The notes beneath the pieces are model-generated. The model had not been told where the DNA came from and searched no databases. It saw nothing but the letters and a program-made list of their open reading frames with translations. Source: Steroidobacter agaridevorans (GTDB lineage Bacteria > Pseudomonadota > Gammaproteobacteria > Steroidobacterales > Steroidobacteraceae). Taken from it: 64,000 nucleotides of DNA. Position numbers and translations under genes: made by a program. Of this stretch, positions 1 to 9,800 are shown piece after piece (the first letter of the stretch is position 1; every line of letters begins with the position of its first letter). The stretch covers positions 137,956-201,955 of the forward strand of contig NZ_BLJO01000007.1 in NCBI RefSeq assembly GCF_009932555.1. Direction: 5' to 3'.

Positions 1-1582
1 TGCCGCCCTGTTCGGAACGGGGCTCTTCACGGAGGCTCAAGCGCAAAGTAGTTCCACGGTCGTGGTGCGCGCCCGCGGCACAGCAGGCGGCGAATCGATC
101 TCGCTGCGGGTCGATAATGCCCAGGTGGCAAGCTGGACGCTGACCACGAGCTACCAGAATTACACCGCATCGACGAGTCTCACCGGCGGCATTACGGTGG
201 CATTCACCAACGATGGCGGTAGTCGCGACGTGCAGGTGGATTACATCGTCGTCAACGGCGAGACACGCCAGTCGGAGAACCAGAGTTACAACACCGGGCT
301 CTATGCGAATGGGAGTTGCGGCGGCGGCTCCAACAGCGAGTGGATGCATTGCAACGGCGCTATTGGCTATGGCCCAGTCGCCAATTCAGCCAACAACATC
401 GTGGTGCGTGCGCGTGGCACCGCGGGCACCGAGTCTCTCAGCCTACGCGTCGACAATACAAACGTTGCGACCTGGACACTGACGACGAGCTTCCAGGACT
501 TCACCGCGTCGACGACCCTCACCGGCGCGATTACGGTGGCGTTCACCAACGACGCCAGTGGCCGCGACGCCCAGGTGGACTACATCGTCGTCAACGGGCA
601 GACGCGTCAGGCGGAAGCTCAGAGCCAGAACACCGGGTTCTACACGAATGGGAGTTGCGGCGGCGGCGGCTTCAGCGAATGGCTGCACTGTAATGGCGTG
701 ATTGGCTTCGGCAACGTAAATGGCGGCGGCACTGGCCCCCTCCCCGCGTTTTTCGTGGGCAACATCACAACCAACGGCGCCGTCCGGTCTGATTTCCTCC
801 AGTACTGGGATCAGATCACGCCGGAGAACGAGGGCAAGTGGGCAAGCGTCGAAGCGACGCGGGACGTGTACAACTGGAGCGGGCTCGACCGGGCGTACAA
901 CTACGCGATGGCGAACAACATCCCGTTCAAGCAGCACACCTTCATTTGGGGTAATCAGTCGCCAGGCTGGATCAACTCGCTGAGCGCGGCCGAACAGGCG
1001 GCCGAGATCGAGGAGTGGATTCGCGACTACTGCGCGCGTTATCCAAATACGGCGATGATCGACGTGGTCAACGAGGCCACGCCAGGCCACGCGCCGGCCG
1101 CGTATGCGCAGAACGCGTTCGGCAGCAACTGGATCATCCGCTCGTTCCAACTGGCGCGGCAGTACTGCCCCAACGCCGTCCTGATCCTCAACGACTACAA
1201 CGTGCTGAGCTGGGACACCGACGCGTTCATCCGCATGGCGACGCCAGCCGTCAACGCCGGCGTGGTCGACGCCCTGGGAGCGCAGGGCCACGGCTTGGAA
1301 GGACAGTCTCTGAGCAGCATCCAGAACAAGCTTAACCAGGTGGCCGCGCTGGGCCTCCCGATCTACATTTCGGAGTACGACGTCGCCAGAACCAACGATC
1401 AGGAGCAGTTGCAGATCATGCAGACGCAGTTTCCGCTGTTCTACAACCATCCGTCGGTGGCGGGCATCACCCTGTGGGGATACGTGGTCGGCAGCACATG
1501 GGTGAACGGCAGCGGGTTGATTCAGAGCAACGGCACGCATCGTCCCGCGATGACCTGGCTGATGAACTACCTGGGCCGCTGA
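1..1582 (+). CDS. Endo-1,4-beta-xylanase, GH10, with two N-terminal CBM60-like modules (5' partial)
   Basis: Secreted enzyme that cleaves the xylan backbone. The reading frame is open from base 2, so the start codon lies outside the window; the first visible residues look like the end of a signal peptide (..EAQAQ). Two tandem modules of about 105 residues follow (about bases 50-375 and 395-715). Each has VVRARGTAG, FTND, QVDYIVVNG and a Cys pair (NGSCGGG..HCNG), resembling the Ca-dependent xylan-binding CBM60 family. The catalytic domain starts near base 745 and shows WDQITPENEGKW, HTFIWGNQ, the acid/base Glu in DVVNEATP (residue 338 counted from base 62), the nucleophile in YISEYDV (Glu438) and a C-terminal ITLWG. 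The roughly 100-residue spacing of the two Glu fits GH10. The stop codon is followed by a strong hairpin. The xylanase points towards the arabinoxylan operon and presumably supplies its oligosaccharides. Confidence 0.95.
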   Translation, partial: AALFGTGLFTEAQAQSSSTVVVRARGTAGGESISLRVDNAQVASWTLTTSYQNYTASTSLTGGITVAFTNDGGSRDVQVDYIVVNGETRQSENQSYNTGLYANGSCGGGSNSEWMHCNGAIGYGPVANSANNIVVRARGTAGTESLSLRVDNTNVATWTLTTSFQDFTASTTLTGAITVAFTNDASGRDAQVDYIVVNGQTRQAEAQSQNTGFYTNGSCGGGGFSEWLHCNGVIGFGNVNGGGTGPLPAFFVGNITTNGAVRSDFLQYWDQITPENEGKWASVEATRDVYNWSGLDRAYNYAMANNIPFKQHTFIWGNQSPGWINSLSAAEQAAEIEEWIRDYCARYPNTAMIDVVNEATPGHAPAAYAQNAFGSNWIIRSFQLARQYCPNAVLILNDYNVLSWDTDAFIRMATPAVNAGVVDALGAQGHGLEGQSLSSIQNKLNQVAALGLPIYISEYDVARTNDQEQLQIMQTQFPLFYNHPSVAGITLWGYVVGSTWVNGSGLIQSNGTHRPAMTWLMNYLGR

Positions 1583-1611
1583 CTTTTCTTTTGCAGATGT
1601 GGCCTTCGCAT

Positions 1612-1635
1612 GGCGCCCCTCCACGGAGGGGCGCC
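1612..1635. terminator. Convergent hairpin terminator
   Basis: A 10-bp perfect stem (GGCGCCCCTC / GAGGGGCGCC) with a CACG loop lies in the 80-bp gap between the convergent xylanase and LysR genes. T-rich runs flank it only weakly (cttttcttttg upstream), so it probably serves both strands. Confidence 0.7.
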
Positions 1636-1662
1636 TTGCCTGTGGCGAATTGCCGGTAAGCT

Positions 1663-2580
1663 CTAGCGCCTCTTTTGCGTCTTGGAAGCACTCGTCGAGT
1701 AGCGAACGTGGTTCACCAGCGCGCGGAGCTTGGGCGCAAGGTTGCGTCGATCGGGAAAATACAAATAGAACCCGGCGAACGGCGGGCAGAAACGTTCCAG
1801 CAACGGCACCAGCTCGCCGCGCTGAATATAGGGCCGAAACGTTTCCTCCATGCCGAACGTGAGCCCACCGCCAGCTACTGCCGTGCGCACCATGACCCAC
1901 ATGTCGTTGGTCGTTACACGCGGATTCACCGCCACGTCGATCTCTCGGCCGCCATCTTCGAATTCCCAGCGATACGGCTCGACGCGCGGCGCGGGCCGCC
2001 AGCCGATACAGCAATGTTGTGGCAGCTCTTTGGGATGTTTCGGTGGGCGATGGCGTGCGAGGTAGGATGGTGCGCCAACGACCACCTGGCGCTGGCCGTC
2101 CGAGACCGGCACGGCAACCATGTCCTGCTCGATGACTTCTCCGAGGCGCACGCCCGCGTCGTAGCCTTCCGCCACGATGTCGAACTCCTCATCCGTGATG
2201 GTGATGTCGAGCTGAATGCCAGGATGGCTTTCGACAAAGCTCGCCAGCAACGGCCCGGAGATGAAACGCTCCGCGATGGAGGAAACCGCAACCCGCAGTT
2301 GACCGGACGGAGCGGTGTCGCGATCGCGCGTGGCGTCGAGGGCAAGACCGACTTCGCCGACCGCCGGGGCGACGCGCCGGTAAAGCTCTTCGCCGGCCTC
2401 CGTCAGGCCCACGCTGCGAGTGGTCCGCTGGACCAATGCGATACCGAGCCGATCTTCCATCCGCCGGATCGTCTGGCTGACCGCCGAGCGAGTGACGCCA
2501 AGGTGGCGCGCGGCGGTGCTGAAGCTCTTCGCTTCGGCGACCGCAAGAAATACCGCGACACCATTCAGATCGACTGCCAT
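1663..2580 (-). CDS. LysR-family transcriptional regulator
   Basis: A 305-residue DNA-binding regulator. The N-terminal winged helix-turn-helix is plain: FLAVAEAKSFSTAARHLGV, then TRSAVSQTIRRMEDRLG. The ligand-binding domain follows from about residue 90 and resembles those of small-molecule-responsive LysR proteins that act on oxidoreductase genes. It lies 45 bp downstream of the aldo/keto reductase on the same strand, so the two may be co-transcribed, and the reductase is a plausible target. The reverse order, with LysR divergent from its target, is more common for this family, so this pairing is an inference from position only. Its effector cannot be read from sequence. Confidence 0.9.
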   Translation of the reverse strand: MAVDLNGVAVFLAVAEAKSFSTAARHLGVTRSAVSQTIRRMEDRLGIALVQRTTRSVGLTEAGEELYRRVAPAVGEVGLALDATRDRDTAPSGQLRVAVSSIAERFISGPLLASFVESHPGIQLDITITDEEFDIVAEGYDAGVRLGEVIEQDMVAVPVSDGQRQVVVGAPSYLARHRPPKHPKELPQHCCIGWRPAPRVEPYRWEFEDGGREIDVAVNPRVTTNDMWVMVRTAVAGGGLTFGMEETFRPYIQRGELVPLLERFCPPFAGFYLYFPDRRNLAPKLRALVNHVRYSTSASKTQKRR

Positions 2581-2625
2581 TGCGGCGAGAACCTACCGGA
2601 GCGTCCCCGGCGCGGCAAGCTCCCG

Positions 2626-3687
2626 TCAGGCACGGCTCGCGACCTTGGCGCCGCCGAAGATGAGCTGTTGGACCAAGGGTCGCTCGACGAAGCGCGCGGG
2701 AAATATCGGCTCGAGTGCACTGACTTCATGGAGGCGAGCACGCTGCTCATCCGAGAGCGACACACTCAGTGCTCCGAGGTTGTCTTCCGCCTGCGCAATC
2801 GTCCGCGAGCCCATCAGCGGCGCGGTTACGGCCGGGTTCGAGAGTGTCCAGGCCAGTGCGATCTGCGAAGGTGTTGCGCCGATCTCCTGCGCCACCTCTC
2901 CGACTACTGCCGCAATGCTCAAGGCGCGCTCGCTCAGCAAACCGCTGGAAGCAATGACGCCTTTGCGCGTCGTGGATACGCCCGCCTCGCGTGAATCCAT
3001 TACGTCGGCGCGCGTGTACTTTCCCGAGAGCACGCCGCCGCCGAGTGGCGACCAGGGCAACACGCCCAGCCCAAGTGCAGCAGCCATTGGAATGAGCTCG
3101 TGCTCGACTGTTCGTTCGATCAGGCTGTATTCGACCTGCAGGGCAACAAACGGCGACCAGCCGCGGAGATCTGCGAGTGTCTGCATCTGCGCGACCTGCC
3201 ATGCAGGCGTGTTGCAGATGCCGGCGTAGATGATCTTTCCGGTGCGCACCAGGTCGTCGAGTGCACGCATCACTTCGTCGGGTTGCGTGGTGAAGTCCCA
3301 ACCATGCAAATAGAGCAGATCGATCCGGTCCGTGCCGAGTTGCCGCAGACTCTGCTCGACGGAGCGCTGCATGTTGAGCCGGTGATTGCCCCCCGAGTTG
3401 GGGTTGCCCGGCTCGCGCGCCATCGTGAATTTCGTGGCGATCACCAGCCGCTCGCGCTTCTCGCGCATGAACTCGCCGAGCAGTCGTTCGGATGCGCCGT
3501 CAGTGTAGTTCACTGATGTGTCGATGAAATTGCCGCCGCGATCGACGTACAGGTCGAAAATGCGGCGCGACTCCGTGGCATCCGCGCCCCAGCCCCAGTC
3601 CTTTCCAAACGTCATGGTGCCGAGTGCGAGCGGTGAAACTCGCAGCCCGGAGCGGCCCAGCAGATGGTACTCGTCCAGCGCAGTCAT
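2626..3687 (-). CDS. Aldo/keto reductase
   Basis: Cytoplasmic NAD(P)H-dependent oxidoreductase of 353 residues with the TIM-barrel AKR pattern. The start has LGRSGLRVSPLALGTMTFG. The tetrad residues appear as Asp in FIDTS, Tyr in NYTDGASE, Lys in IATKF and His in LYLHGWD. The C-terminal cofactor region has APLMGSRTIAQAEDNLGAL. It is longer than the usual 320-330 residues but continuous. It lies downstream of the GH43 gene on the same strand after a 122-bp gap, and upstream of the LysR gene. A role in reducing a pentose or aldehyde released in the xylan pathway is plausible but not shown; the family is too broad to fix the substrate. Confidence 0.9.
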   Translation of the reverse strand: MTALDEYHLLGRSGLRVSPLALGTMTFGKDWGWGADATESRRIFDLYVDRGGNFIDTSVNYTDGASERLLGEFMREKRERLVIATKFTMAREPGNPNSGGNHRLNMQRSVEQSLRQLGTDRIDLLYLHGWDFTTQPDEVMRALDDLVRTGKIIYAGICNTPAWQVAQMQTLADLRGWSPFVALQVEYSLIERTVEHELIPMAAALGLGVLPWSPLGGGVLSGKYTRADVMDSREAGVSTTRKGVIASSGLLSERALSIAAVVGEVAQEIGATPSQIALAWTLSNPAVTAPLMGSRTIAQAEDNLGALSVSLSDEQRARLHEVSALEPIFPARFVERPLVQQLIFGGAKVASRA

Positions 3688-3809
3688 CGTTCAGCCCTCC
3701 AATATGGGTTGTTTCGCTGTCTGCTGGCCAAGGTAAGCCGGGCATGCCGGAAAGATAAGCCACCCACTGCTGGACGCGGAGGTAAGGTCAGCTAACCAAT
3801 GCAGGGCGC

Positions 3810-5150
3810 TCAGCGAAACCTGACCCAATCTACTTCGATGGCTTCGCCTCCGCCCTGGGTAACGAAAAGGTCGTGGACGCCGGCCGGAACGCCCTTCACG
3901 GCAGCGCTCGCGATGTTCCAATCGGATCCTTGGCCAATTTCCATGCGGCCGATCACCGGCCCGTCTTCTTTGTCGAGCCGGATTTCGAGCGCACTTCTGC
4001 CGGGGGCCTTCGCGCGCACTTCGATCGATTGCTGTGCACCGGCCCCGAAGTCGACTTCGTTGAACCTCACCCAGGACTTTGCGGCACTGAGCGTGGTTTT
4101 CCAGCCAGCGTGCGGGTTCGCCTCGTCCACGAATGCGACTGCGATCCCGTCACCGCTGGTCGCGCTGTAGCGGTCGATCTGGATCTCGCTGCCCGCGTTC
4201 ACCCGACCCACGCCACGCAGCGTCGGAACGACTTTTTCAATCGTGCCGTCGGCGTTGAAGAACAACTTGTCGGCTCTGATCGCCCGATTCTTGTCGAACG
4301 AGGGCGACAGATCTTTGTCGTGATAGAACAGGTACCACTGCCCTCGATAATCGAGAATCGAATGGTGAACGGTCCAGCAGCCGCTCTCCGCTTCATCGAG
4401 AATGACGCCTGCATGTTTGAACGGCCCCATCGGCGAGGTGGCTGTCGCATATTCGAGCCGCTCGGTCTTGTTCGCGACGTGCGGATAGGTGAGATAGTAG
4501 ATGCCATTGCGTTCGAACACGAAGGGACCTTCCTGCAGCCCCTTCTTCGGCAGGTAGTCGAAGACCGCCGGCTCACCCTCGATCTCCCGCATGTTCGGCT
4601 TCAATTTCGCGACGAAGATCTTGTCCAAGGAGTAGTACAGATAAGCACTGCCATCCTTGTCGATGAGCACTGACGGATCGATGCCCTTGACGCCTTCGAT
4701 GGGCGTGGCCTGCGGCTTGAACGGTCCGTACGGTTGGTCCGCGATCGCCACGCCGATTCTGAATCCACCGGCCTTCGCGATCGCCGGGAAATAGAAATAA
4801 TACTTCCCGTCTTTGTAGACGCTGTCCGGCGCCCACATGGCGTAAGCGCCGGGGTCGGCCCATGCCACCTCCGTCTGCTTCAGGATGACGCCGTGATCTT
4901 TCCAGTCCGTCAGATTCTCCGATGAGAATACGTGGTAGTCCTCCATGACGAACCAGTTCGGCTTGCCTTTGTAGCCAGGCGGCGCCTTGATGTCATGAGA
5001 GGGGTAGACGTACACCTTTCCCTCGAACACTCGCGCCGTCGGATCGGCGGTGAACTGATCCATGATCAGTGGATTGGTCGCGAAGGCTGCGTTGGCGAGC
5101 AGCAGTCCTGCCACACTGGCGGGCAGGACGTTACCTGGGGAGAGTTTCAT
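3810..5150 (-). CDS. Glycoside hydrolase family 43 with C-terminal CBM6-like domain
   Basis: Secreted 446-residue enzyme, probably a beta-xylosidase or alpha-L-arabinofuranosidase on arabinoxylan oligosaccharides. I chose the ATG at 5150 because it gives a clean signal peptide (MKLSPG..LLLANAAFA); a TTG at 5174 would overlap the receptor stop. GH43 catalytic positions are visible: general base Asp36 (FTADPTA), pKa-modulating Asp158 (KGIDPSV) and general acid Glu207 (LQEGPF), in the correct order. From about residue 310 a beta-rich domain (WVRFNEVDFGAGAQ.. to the final VDWVRFR) matches the CBM6 type. It lies about 20 bp downstream of the TBDR gene, so it is probably the last enzyme of the long operon. 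The exact GH43 subfamily cannot be told by eye. Confidence 0.92.
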   Translation of the reverse strand: MKLSPGNVLPASVAGLLLANAAFATNPLIMDQFTADPTARVFEGKVYVYPSHDIKAPPGYKGKPNWFVMEDYHVFSSENLTDWKDHGVILKQTEVAWADPGAYAMWAPDSVYKDGKYYFYFPAIAKAGGFRIGVAIADQPYGPFKPQATPIEGVKGIDPSVLIDKDGSAYLYYSLDKIFVAKLKPNMREIEGEPAVFDYLPKKGLQEGPFVFERNGIYYLTYPHVANKTERLEYATATSPMGPFKHAGVILDEAESGCWTVHHSILDYRGQWYLFYHDKDLSPSFDKNRAIRADKLFFNADGTIEKVVPTLRGVGRVNAGSEIQIDRYSATSGDGIAVAFVDEANPHAGWKTTLSAAKSWVRFNEVDFGAGAQQSIEVRAKAPGRSALEIRLDKEDGPVIGRMEIGQGSDWNIASAAVKGVPAGVHDLFVTQGGGEAIEVDWVRFR

Positions 5151-5170
5151 GCTTTGCGCTCGCGCTGGGA

Positions 5171-8131
5171 TCAAAGATCGAAACGCACGCCGAGCCGATA
5201 CACACGGCCGAGAGCGTCGTAGAGCGCCGGGTTGCTGAAAATCGTCACGCGCGCCGGATCCTCATCGAGCACGTTGTCGACTTTGAAGTAGGCGGTCGTG
5301 CCCGGCAGCACCTCGTACGATCCGCCGACATCGAGGTAGAAAGCCCCGTCAACGTGGTTGTTGTCGATGGTCGGCCGATTCACGGTCGAGACAGGACAGG
5401 TGCCCGGCTGGCATTCGATGTACTGGTTGCCCAACACACCGTCGCTGATCCATCGCTCCTGGATCTGCAACGAGAATTTGTCGGTGTCGTAGCTCTGGAT
5501 GGCGAGCACTTTCCAATCGGCCTTCGAGTCGATGTTCACCCCGGCGGTGTCGACCGGAACCGTGCCCGGCAGACCGTTGTCGGTGAGGTATTCGCGGATG
5601 TGAGTAGCCAGTCCGCGCACCGTGAACGTACCCGCGAGACCGAACAACTGCGGCCAGCGATAGCTCGCTTCGATGTCGAAGCCCGAGGTCTCGATCGACG
5701 CGAAATTGAACGACTGGACGTTGACGAAGCCCGGTCCGTTCGAATTGTCCAGGCTGAACGAGCCACAGGTCTGCGGCAGGATGTTCCGGACACAGTAGTT
5801 GACGATGTCGTTGGCGCTGAGGCTGGAGATCACGTCGTCGATCTTGATCTTGTAATAATCGACCGACACGCTGAAATTCGGCAGCCAGGCCGGTTCGGAC
5901 AGCACGACACCGAACGAAGTGTTGCGCGCGATTTCCGGCGTGAGGGCGGGATTGCCGACCTGGTTCTGGATCACGATCACGTTGACGTTACGGGTCGGAT
6001 CGAGGAAGTTCGGCAACGTAGTGGTAACGGGTGCTGCGAACAATTCCGAAAGATTCGGCGCACGCGCATCGCGCGACGTGGTTGCGCGCAGGCGCAGTCC
6101 ATCGAGCGGCGTATCCCAGGTGCCGCCGACCTTCCATACGTGAAGCGTTCCCGAGGTGCTGTAATCGGTCACACGTGAGGCGGCATTGAGGTTCGCTCGA
6201 CCCGCGCCCTGCGTGTCGAACAGCGGCAGATCGAACTCCACGTAGGCTTCTTTGACGCTGTAGTCGCCCTCGCCGTTCTTGTAGTTGCCCGCGTACCAGT
6301 TGTTGCCGTTGTTCGAAAGCACCGGATCGGCCGGATATACCGAGTTGTAAGGCGTGCCTTCAATGCCAGCTTGCGCATTGATGCCGTTGCCGTAGGCGTC
6401 GGCGCGAACGCGATATTCTTCTTTTCGCCACTCGACACCGAAGGCGAGCGCCAGCGGACCTGCCCACAGGTCGACCGGCGTGCCGGAGACGTTGAAGCTC
6501 GCCACATCCTGGTTCTGACGCGTCCGCTGATACGGGCCCTTCGCGGGCATGATGTAGTTGAACGCTGCGTCCGAAGGCCGCATGCCGCCAAAGATGTTGA
6601 TGGGGACGCATCCGCTCGCGCGCGCCACCGGGTCCGCGCAAACGATATTGCCGTCCAACAGGGTGGCGTTGATGGCCTGGTTGAACCGGGGGTTCAGCAT
6701 GATGCTCTTCACATCGATGTCGCTGAAGTTGATGCCGTGCTCGTAGTAGCCGTTGTAATTCCACTCATCGCCCAGCACGTTCAGTCCGCCGATCGCGCCC
6801 AATACGAAACGATACTGCCGGCGATCGGTATAGACCTGCGTGCTTGGCAGGATCGCGTTGCTGGTTCCATATTTGAACTCGGTAATACCTGCCTCCGCGC
6901 AACGCTGCTGAATGGACGCGGGCAGGAACGCATTACTGCACTGGATCGTGAGGTTCGGCCGGTTCATGCCGTTGATCGGCTGATTGTGAGTCTGGACCTG
7001 GGCCAGATTCGCCGTCACATAAATCTCGTCGTCGTCCGCGAACTCGAAGCCGAGGCGGCCGTAGCCGTTGATGCGCTCCAGCTCCGACTGGAGCGTGCGG
7101 CCAGAGTCGACGTTGCCCGAAACGTCGCCCCCGACGCAAAACCCGGGAAGACAGCCACTGACGCTGCCGGCCGCGTTCCGATCGGGCGTTCCGTTCGAGC
7201 CGTACTGGAAATCGAACGGATTGCCGGCTTCGTCGAATGCGATTCCCTGCAGCGGCCCGGCCGTGATCAGGCCGTACTTGGTGTAGTTGTAGGGCTGCGC
7301 GTAGTCGATGACGTTATATTGCGGCGAGCCGTCGTTCAGCACGTTGCGATTGACGAGCGTGCGCTGCGTAAACCAGTCGCGACCGCCCGCCAGGCCGATG
7401 CCGTACGGGCCCGGGCCCACGCCCTTTTCGTCGTGGTACTCGATGCTTCCCACGGCATGCAGGCGACCGTCGAAGAAGCTGCTGCCGGCAGCGATCTGAG
7501 CGACGATCGTTTCATCGTCGTCATAGTTGGTGACAGCGCCTTGGACATTACCCTTGACGCCTTCGAAACGCGTGTTCGTGACGAAGTTCACCACGCCGCC
7601 GACGGCGTCGGAACCGTAAGAAGACGATGCGCCGCCATTCACCACGTCGACGCGCTCGATCAGCAGCTGAGGAAACAAACTCACGTCAGGCACGCCCGTC
7701 ACGTTCGCGCCGACGACACGCTGGCCGTCGAGTAGCGTCAGCGTGCGGATCGGCCCCAAGCCTCGCAACGAGAACGAGCTCAGGCCCTGAGCGCCGCTGG
7801 ATGTGCTGAACGTGTTGGTCTGCGTGCCTGTGGAGCCCTGCAGCGAGGGCAACTGCGCGACCGTCGTGAAAATGTTGGGCTGCGCATTGGCGGTGAGCTG
7901 CTCGGCGCTGATGACCGACGTCGGCGTCGGCGCGTTGTACCCGCTCGACATGATGCGAGTGCCGGTGACGAGGACTTCTTCGAGCCCAGCGCCCTGCTCG
8001 GGCTCGGCAGGCGTGTCTTGGGCCTGCACGCCCAGTGGCAACAGCAACCCGCAGGCCGCCAGCGTTCGCAGGCGTGTCGACGTCAACTTGATCATGGAAT
8101 TGCGGCCATCCTTGCAGAAATTTGTAGACAT
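5171..8131 (-). CDS. TonB-dependent outer-membrane receptor
   Basis: Outer-membrane active transporter of 986 residues, presumably for xylo- or arabino-oligosaccharides. The signal peptide ends at LGVQAQ. The plug begins at EEVLVTGTRI and has the usual LLDGQRV, IERVDVVNGGASSSYG and AVGGVVNFVT motifs; the barrel ends in a terminal aromatic/hydrophobic strand (GVRFDL). There is no FecA-type STN signalling domain between the signal peptide and the plug. The ATG at 8131 has GAGAA about 8 nt upstream; a longer start at 8176 and an internal ATG at 8095 are alternatives. It sits between the GH51 gene and the GH43 gene and is the second receptor of the operon, so two different oligosaccharides may be taken up. 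Confidence 0.93.
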   Translation of the reverse strand: MSTNFCKDGRNSMIKLTSTRLRTLAACGLLLPLGVQAQDTPAEPEQGAGLEEVLVTGTRIMSSGYNAPTPTSVISAEQLTANAQPNIFTTVAQLPSLQGSTGTQTNTFSTSSGAQGLSSFSLRGLGPIRTLTLLDGQRVVGANVTGVPDVSLFPQLLIERVDVVNGGASSSYGSDAVGGVVNFVTNTRFEGVKGNVQGAVTNYDDDETIVAQIAAGSSFFDGRLHAVGSIEYHDEKGVGPGPYGIGLAGGRDWFTQRTLVNRNVLNDGSPQYNVIDYAQPYNYTKYGLITAGPLQGIAFDEAGNPFDFQYGSNGTPDRNAAGSVSGCLPGFCVGGDVSGNVDSGRTLQSELERINGYGRLGFEFADDDEIYVTANLAQVQTHNQPINGMNRPNLTIQCSNAFLPASIQQRCAEAGITEFKYGTSNAILPSTQVYTDRRQYRFVLGAIGGLNVLGDEWNYNGYYEHGINFSDIDVKSIMLNPRFNQAINATLLDGNIVCADPVARASGCVPINIFGGMRPSDAAFNYIMPAKGPYQRTRQNQDVASFNVSGTPVDLWAGPLALAFGVEWRKEEYRVRADAYGNGINAQAGIEGTPYNSVYPADPVLSNNGNNWYAGNYKNGEGDYSVKEAYVEFDLPLFDTQGAGRANLNAASRVTDYSTSGTLHVWKVGGTWDTPLDGLRLRATTSRDARAPNLSELFAAPVTTTLPNFLDPTRNVNVIVIQNQVGNPALTPEIARNTSFGVVLSEPAWLPNFSVSVDYYKIKIDDVISSLSANDIVNYCVRNILPQTCGSFSLDNSNGPGFVNVQSFNFASIETSGFDIEASYRWPQLFGLAGTFTVRGLATHIREYLTDNGLPGTVPVDTAGVNIDSKADWKVLAIQSYDTDKFSLQIQERWISDGVLGNQYIECQPGTCPVSTVNRPTIDNNHVDGAFYLDVGGSYEVLPGTTAYFKVDNVLDEDPARVTIFSNPALYDALGRVYRLGVRFDL

Positions 8132-8203
8132 AGTCGGTTCTCGTAAATTCGTGTTATCGGTTCTATGAGTGAGCACTTGTCTCGAATGCCTTGAAGTCGC
8201 CCC

Positions 8204-9760
8204 CTAGTCCTCGAGCGCAATCACGGCCACCGAATGCGGCGGCAACTTCAACGCGATCTTGTTGCCGCTCGAACGTGCTTCGAACGACTTGGGCGCGACA
8301 GTCGCCGGCGCCGCGAACGTATTCACACTGTCGATCTTCGGCGCCGAAAGAATCTTTCCTGCAGCCCGCTTCGCGCGAGTCGTCAGTTCGAAATGCGCCG
8401 GTGCGGTCGGATCGATGTTGGTGAGGGCCAGCCAGGTCTTGCCGTCCTTGCCCTTCGCGGCGATCGCGTCAACCTTCGGCAACTTGATGTCGCCATTCGC
8501 ATAGGCGCCGGCATCGAACGTCACCGGTAGAAACGTTGCATCCTGGAACGGCACATACATGTGAAAGACGTGATAGCTCGGCGTCAGCACCAGCTTGTCC
8601 TGATCGGTCAGGATCATGGCCTGAAGCACATTGACCATCTGCGCGATGTTTGCCATGCGCACCCGGTCGGCGTGACGCGCGAAGATGTTGATGTTGAGCG
8701 CGGCAATGATGGCGTCGCGCACGCTGTTCTGCTGTTCGAGGAAGCCTTCCTTGCTACCCGGCGTCGGCGCCAGCCAGGCGCCCCACTCGTCCACGACCAG
8801 CGCGATCTTCTTCTCCGGATCGTACTTGTCCATGATCGCGCCGTGCGTGGCAAGCAGCTCATTCATGCGCAGCGTGTAATTGATGAGCGTCGCGTACTCC
8901 TGCTCACCGAAGCCGGTCGCGGCGAACTTCGGAGGCCAGCCGGCGCCGACCGTGTAGTAGTGCAGCGAGAGTCCGTTGATGTCCCAGCTCCAGTTGCGCT
9001 CCTTCCATGCCTTCATCACGGCTTCGGTGTAGCCGGTGTTCGCGCTGTCGGGTCCGACGGCGATCTTCAACGTCGGATGATCTGCGTTGTAGTTGCGTGT
9101 GTAGCGAGCGTAGATGCGAAGCTGCGCCGCGTATTCCTCCGGCGTCATCGAACCGCCGCATCCCCAGCTCTCATTGCCGATGCCCATGAACGAAATGCCA
9201 TAAGGCTCGGGATGACCGTTCGCCGCGCGCTGCTTCGCAAGGGCCGTCGGTTGAGCAGTGGTCATGTACTCGAACCAGTCCGCAGCTTCGTGAGGCGTGC
9301 CCGAGCCGACGTTCACGGAAATGTAAGCTTCGGCGCCGATCTGCTGCACGAAGTCCATGAACTCATGCGTGCCGAAAGTGTTCGGCTCGATGACGCCGCC
9401 CCAATTCGGATTGAGCGTGGCAGGGCGGTCTTTCAGCGGCCCGATGCCATTGCGCCAGTGATATTCATCCGCGAAGCAGCCTCCCGGCCAGCGCACATTG
9501 GGAACGCGCAGCTCTTTCAGCGCCGCAACTACGTCGTTGCGAATACCGCGTGTATTCGGAATGGGCGAATCCGGGCCGACCCAGACGCCTTCATAAACGC
9601 CGCGGCCCAGGTGCTCGGCAAACTGCCCGAACAACTGGCGATCGATCTTCGCGCCCGGCTTGTCGGTCTCGACCTTCAGCGCAACGGTCTGCGCATACGC
9701 CACACCGACGGATGCAGTTGCACCTATCAGCAACGCAGAGAGAGCGGACTTCAGATTCAT
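8204..9760 (-). CDS. Alpha-N-arabinofuranosidase, GH51
   Basis: Releases arabinose side chains from arabinoxylan or arabino-oligosaccharides. The 518-residue protein has a signal peptide ending at VAYAQ, so it is exported, which is less common for GH51 enzymes, many of which are cytoplasmic. The family pattern is clear: DRQLFGQFAEHLGRGVYEG near residue 40, VRWPGGCFADEYHWR near 90, acid/base Glu197 in GIGNESWGCGG and nucleophile Glu325 in LVVDEWGAW. A C-terminal beta-sandwich ends in LPPHSVAVIAL. GAGG lies 5 nt before the ATG. It follows the GH3 gene by about 40 bp and precedes the TBDR gene by about 70 bp in one transcription unit. Confidence 0.95.
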   Translation of the reverse strand: MNLKSALSALLIGATASVGVAYAQTVALKVETDKPGAKIDRQLFGQFAEHLGRGVYEGVWVGPDSPIPNTRGIRNDVVAALKELRVPNVRWPGGCFADEYHWRNGIGPLKDRPATLNPNWGGVIEPNTFGTHEFMDFVQQIGAEAYISVNVGSGTPHEAADWFEYMTTAQPTALAKQRAANGHPEPYGISFMGIGNESWGCGGSMTPEEYAAQLRIYARYTRNYNADHPTLKIAVGPDSANTGYTEAVMKAWKERNWSWDINGLSLHYYTVGAGWPPKFAATGFGEQEYATLINYTLRMNELLATHGAIMDKYDPEKKIALVVDEWGAWLAPTPGSKEGFLEQQNSVRDAIIAALNINIFARHADRVRMANIAQMVNVLQAMILTDQDKLVLTPSYHVFHMYVPFQDATFLPVTFDAGAYANGDIKLPKVDAIAAKGKDGKTWLALTNIDPTAPAHFELTTRAKRAAGKILSAPKIDSVNTFAAPATVAPKSFEARSSGNKIALKLPPHSVAVIALED

Positions 9761-9800
9761 TGAGGCCTCTACTTCGTCTTCAACTGGTTTGCGAGAACGG

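Noticed and set aside
443-2014. Open frame of 523 codons on the minus strand across the xylanase and LysR genes
   Set aside because: It overlaps two clear genes, has an Arg/Ala/His-rich product and no family motif.
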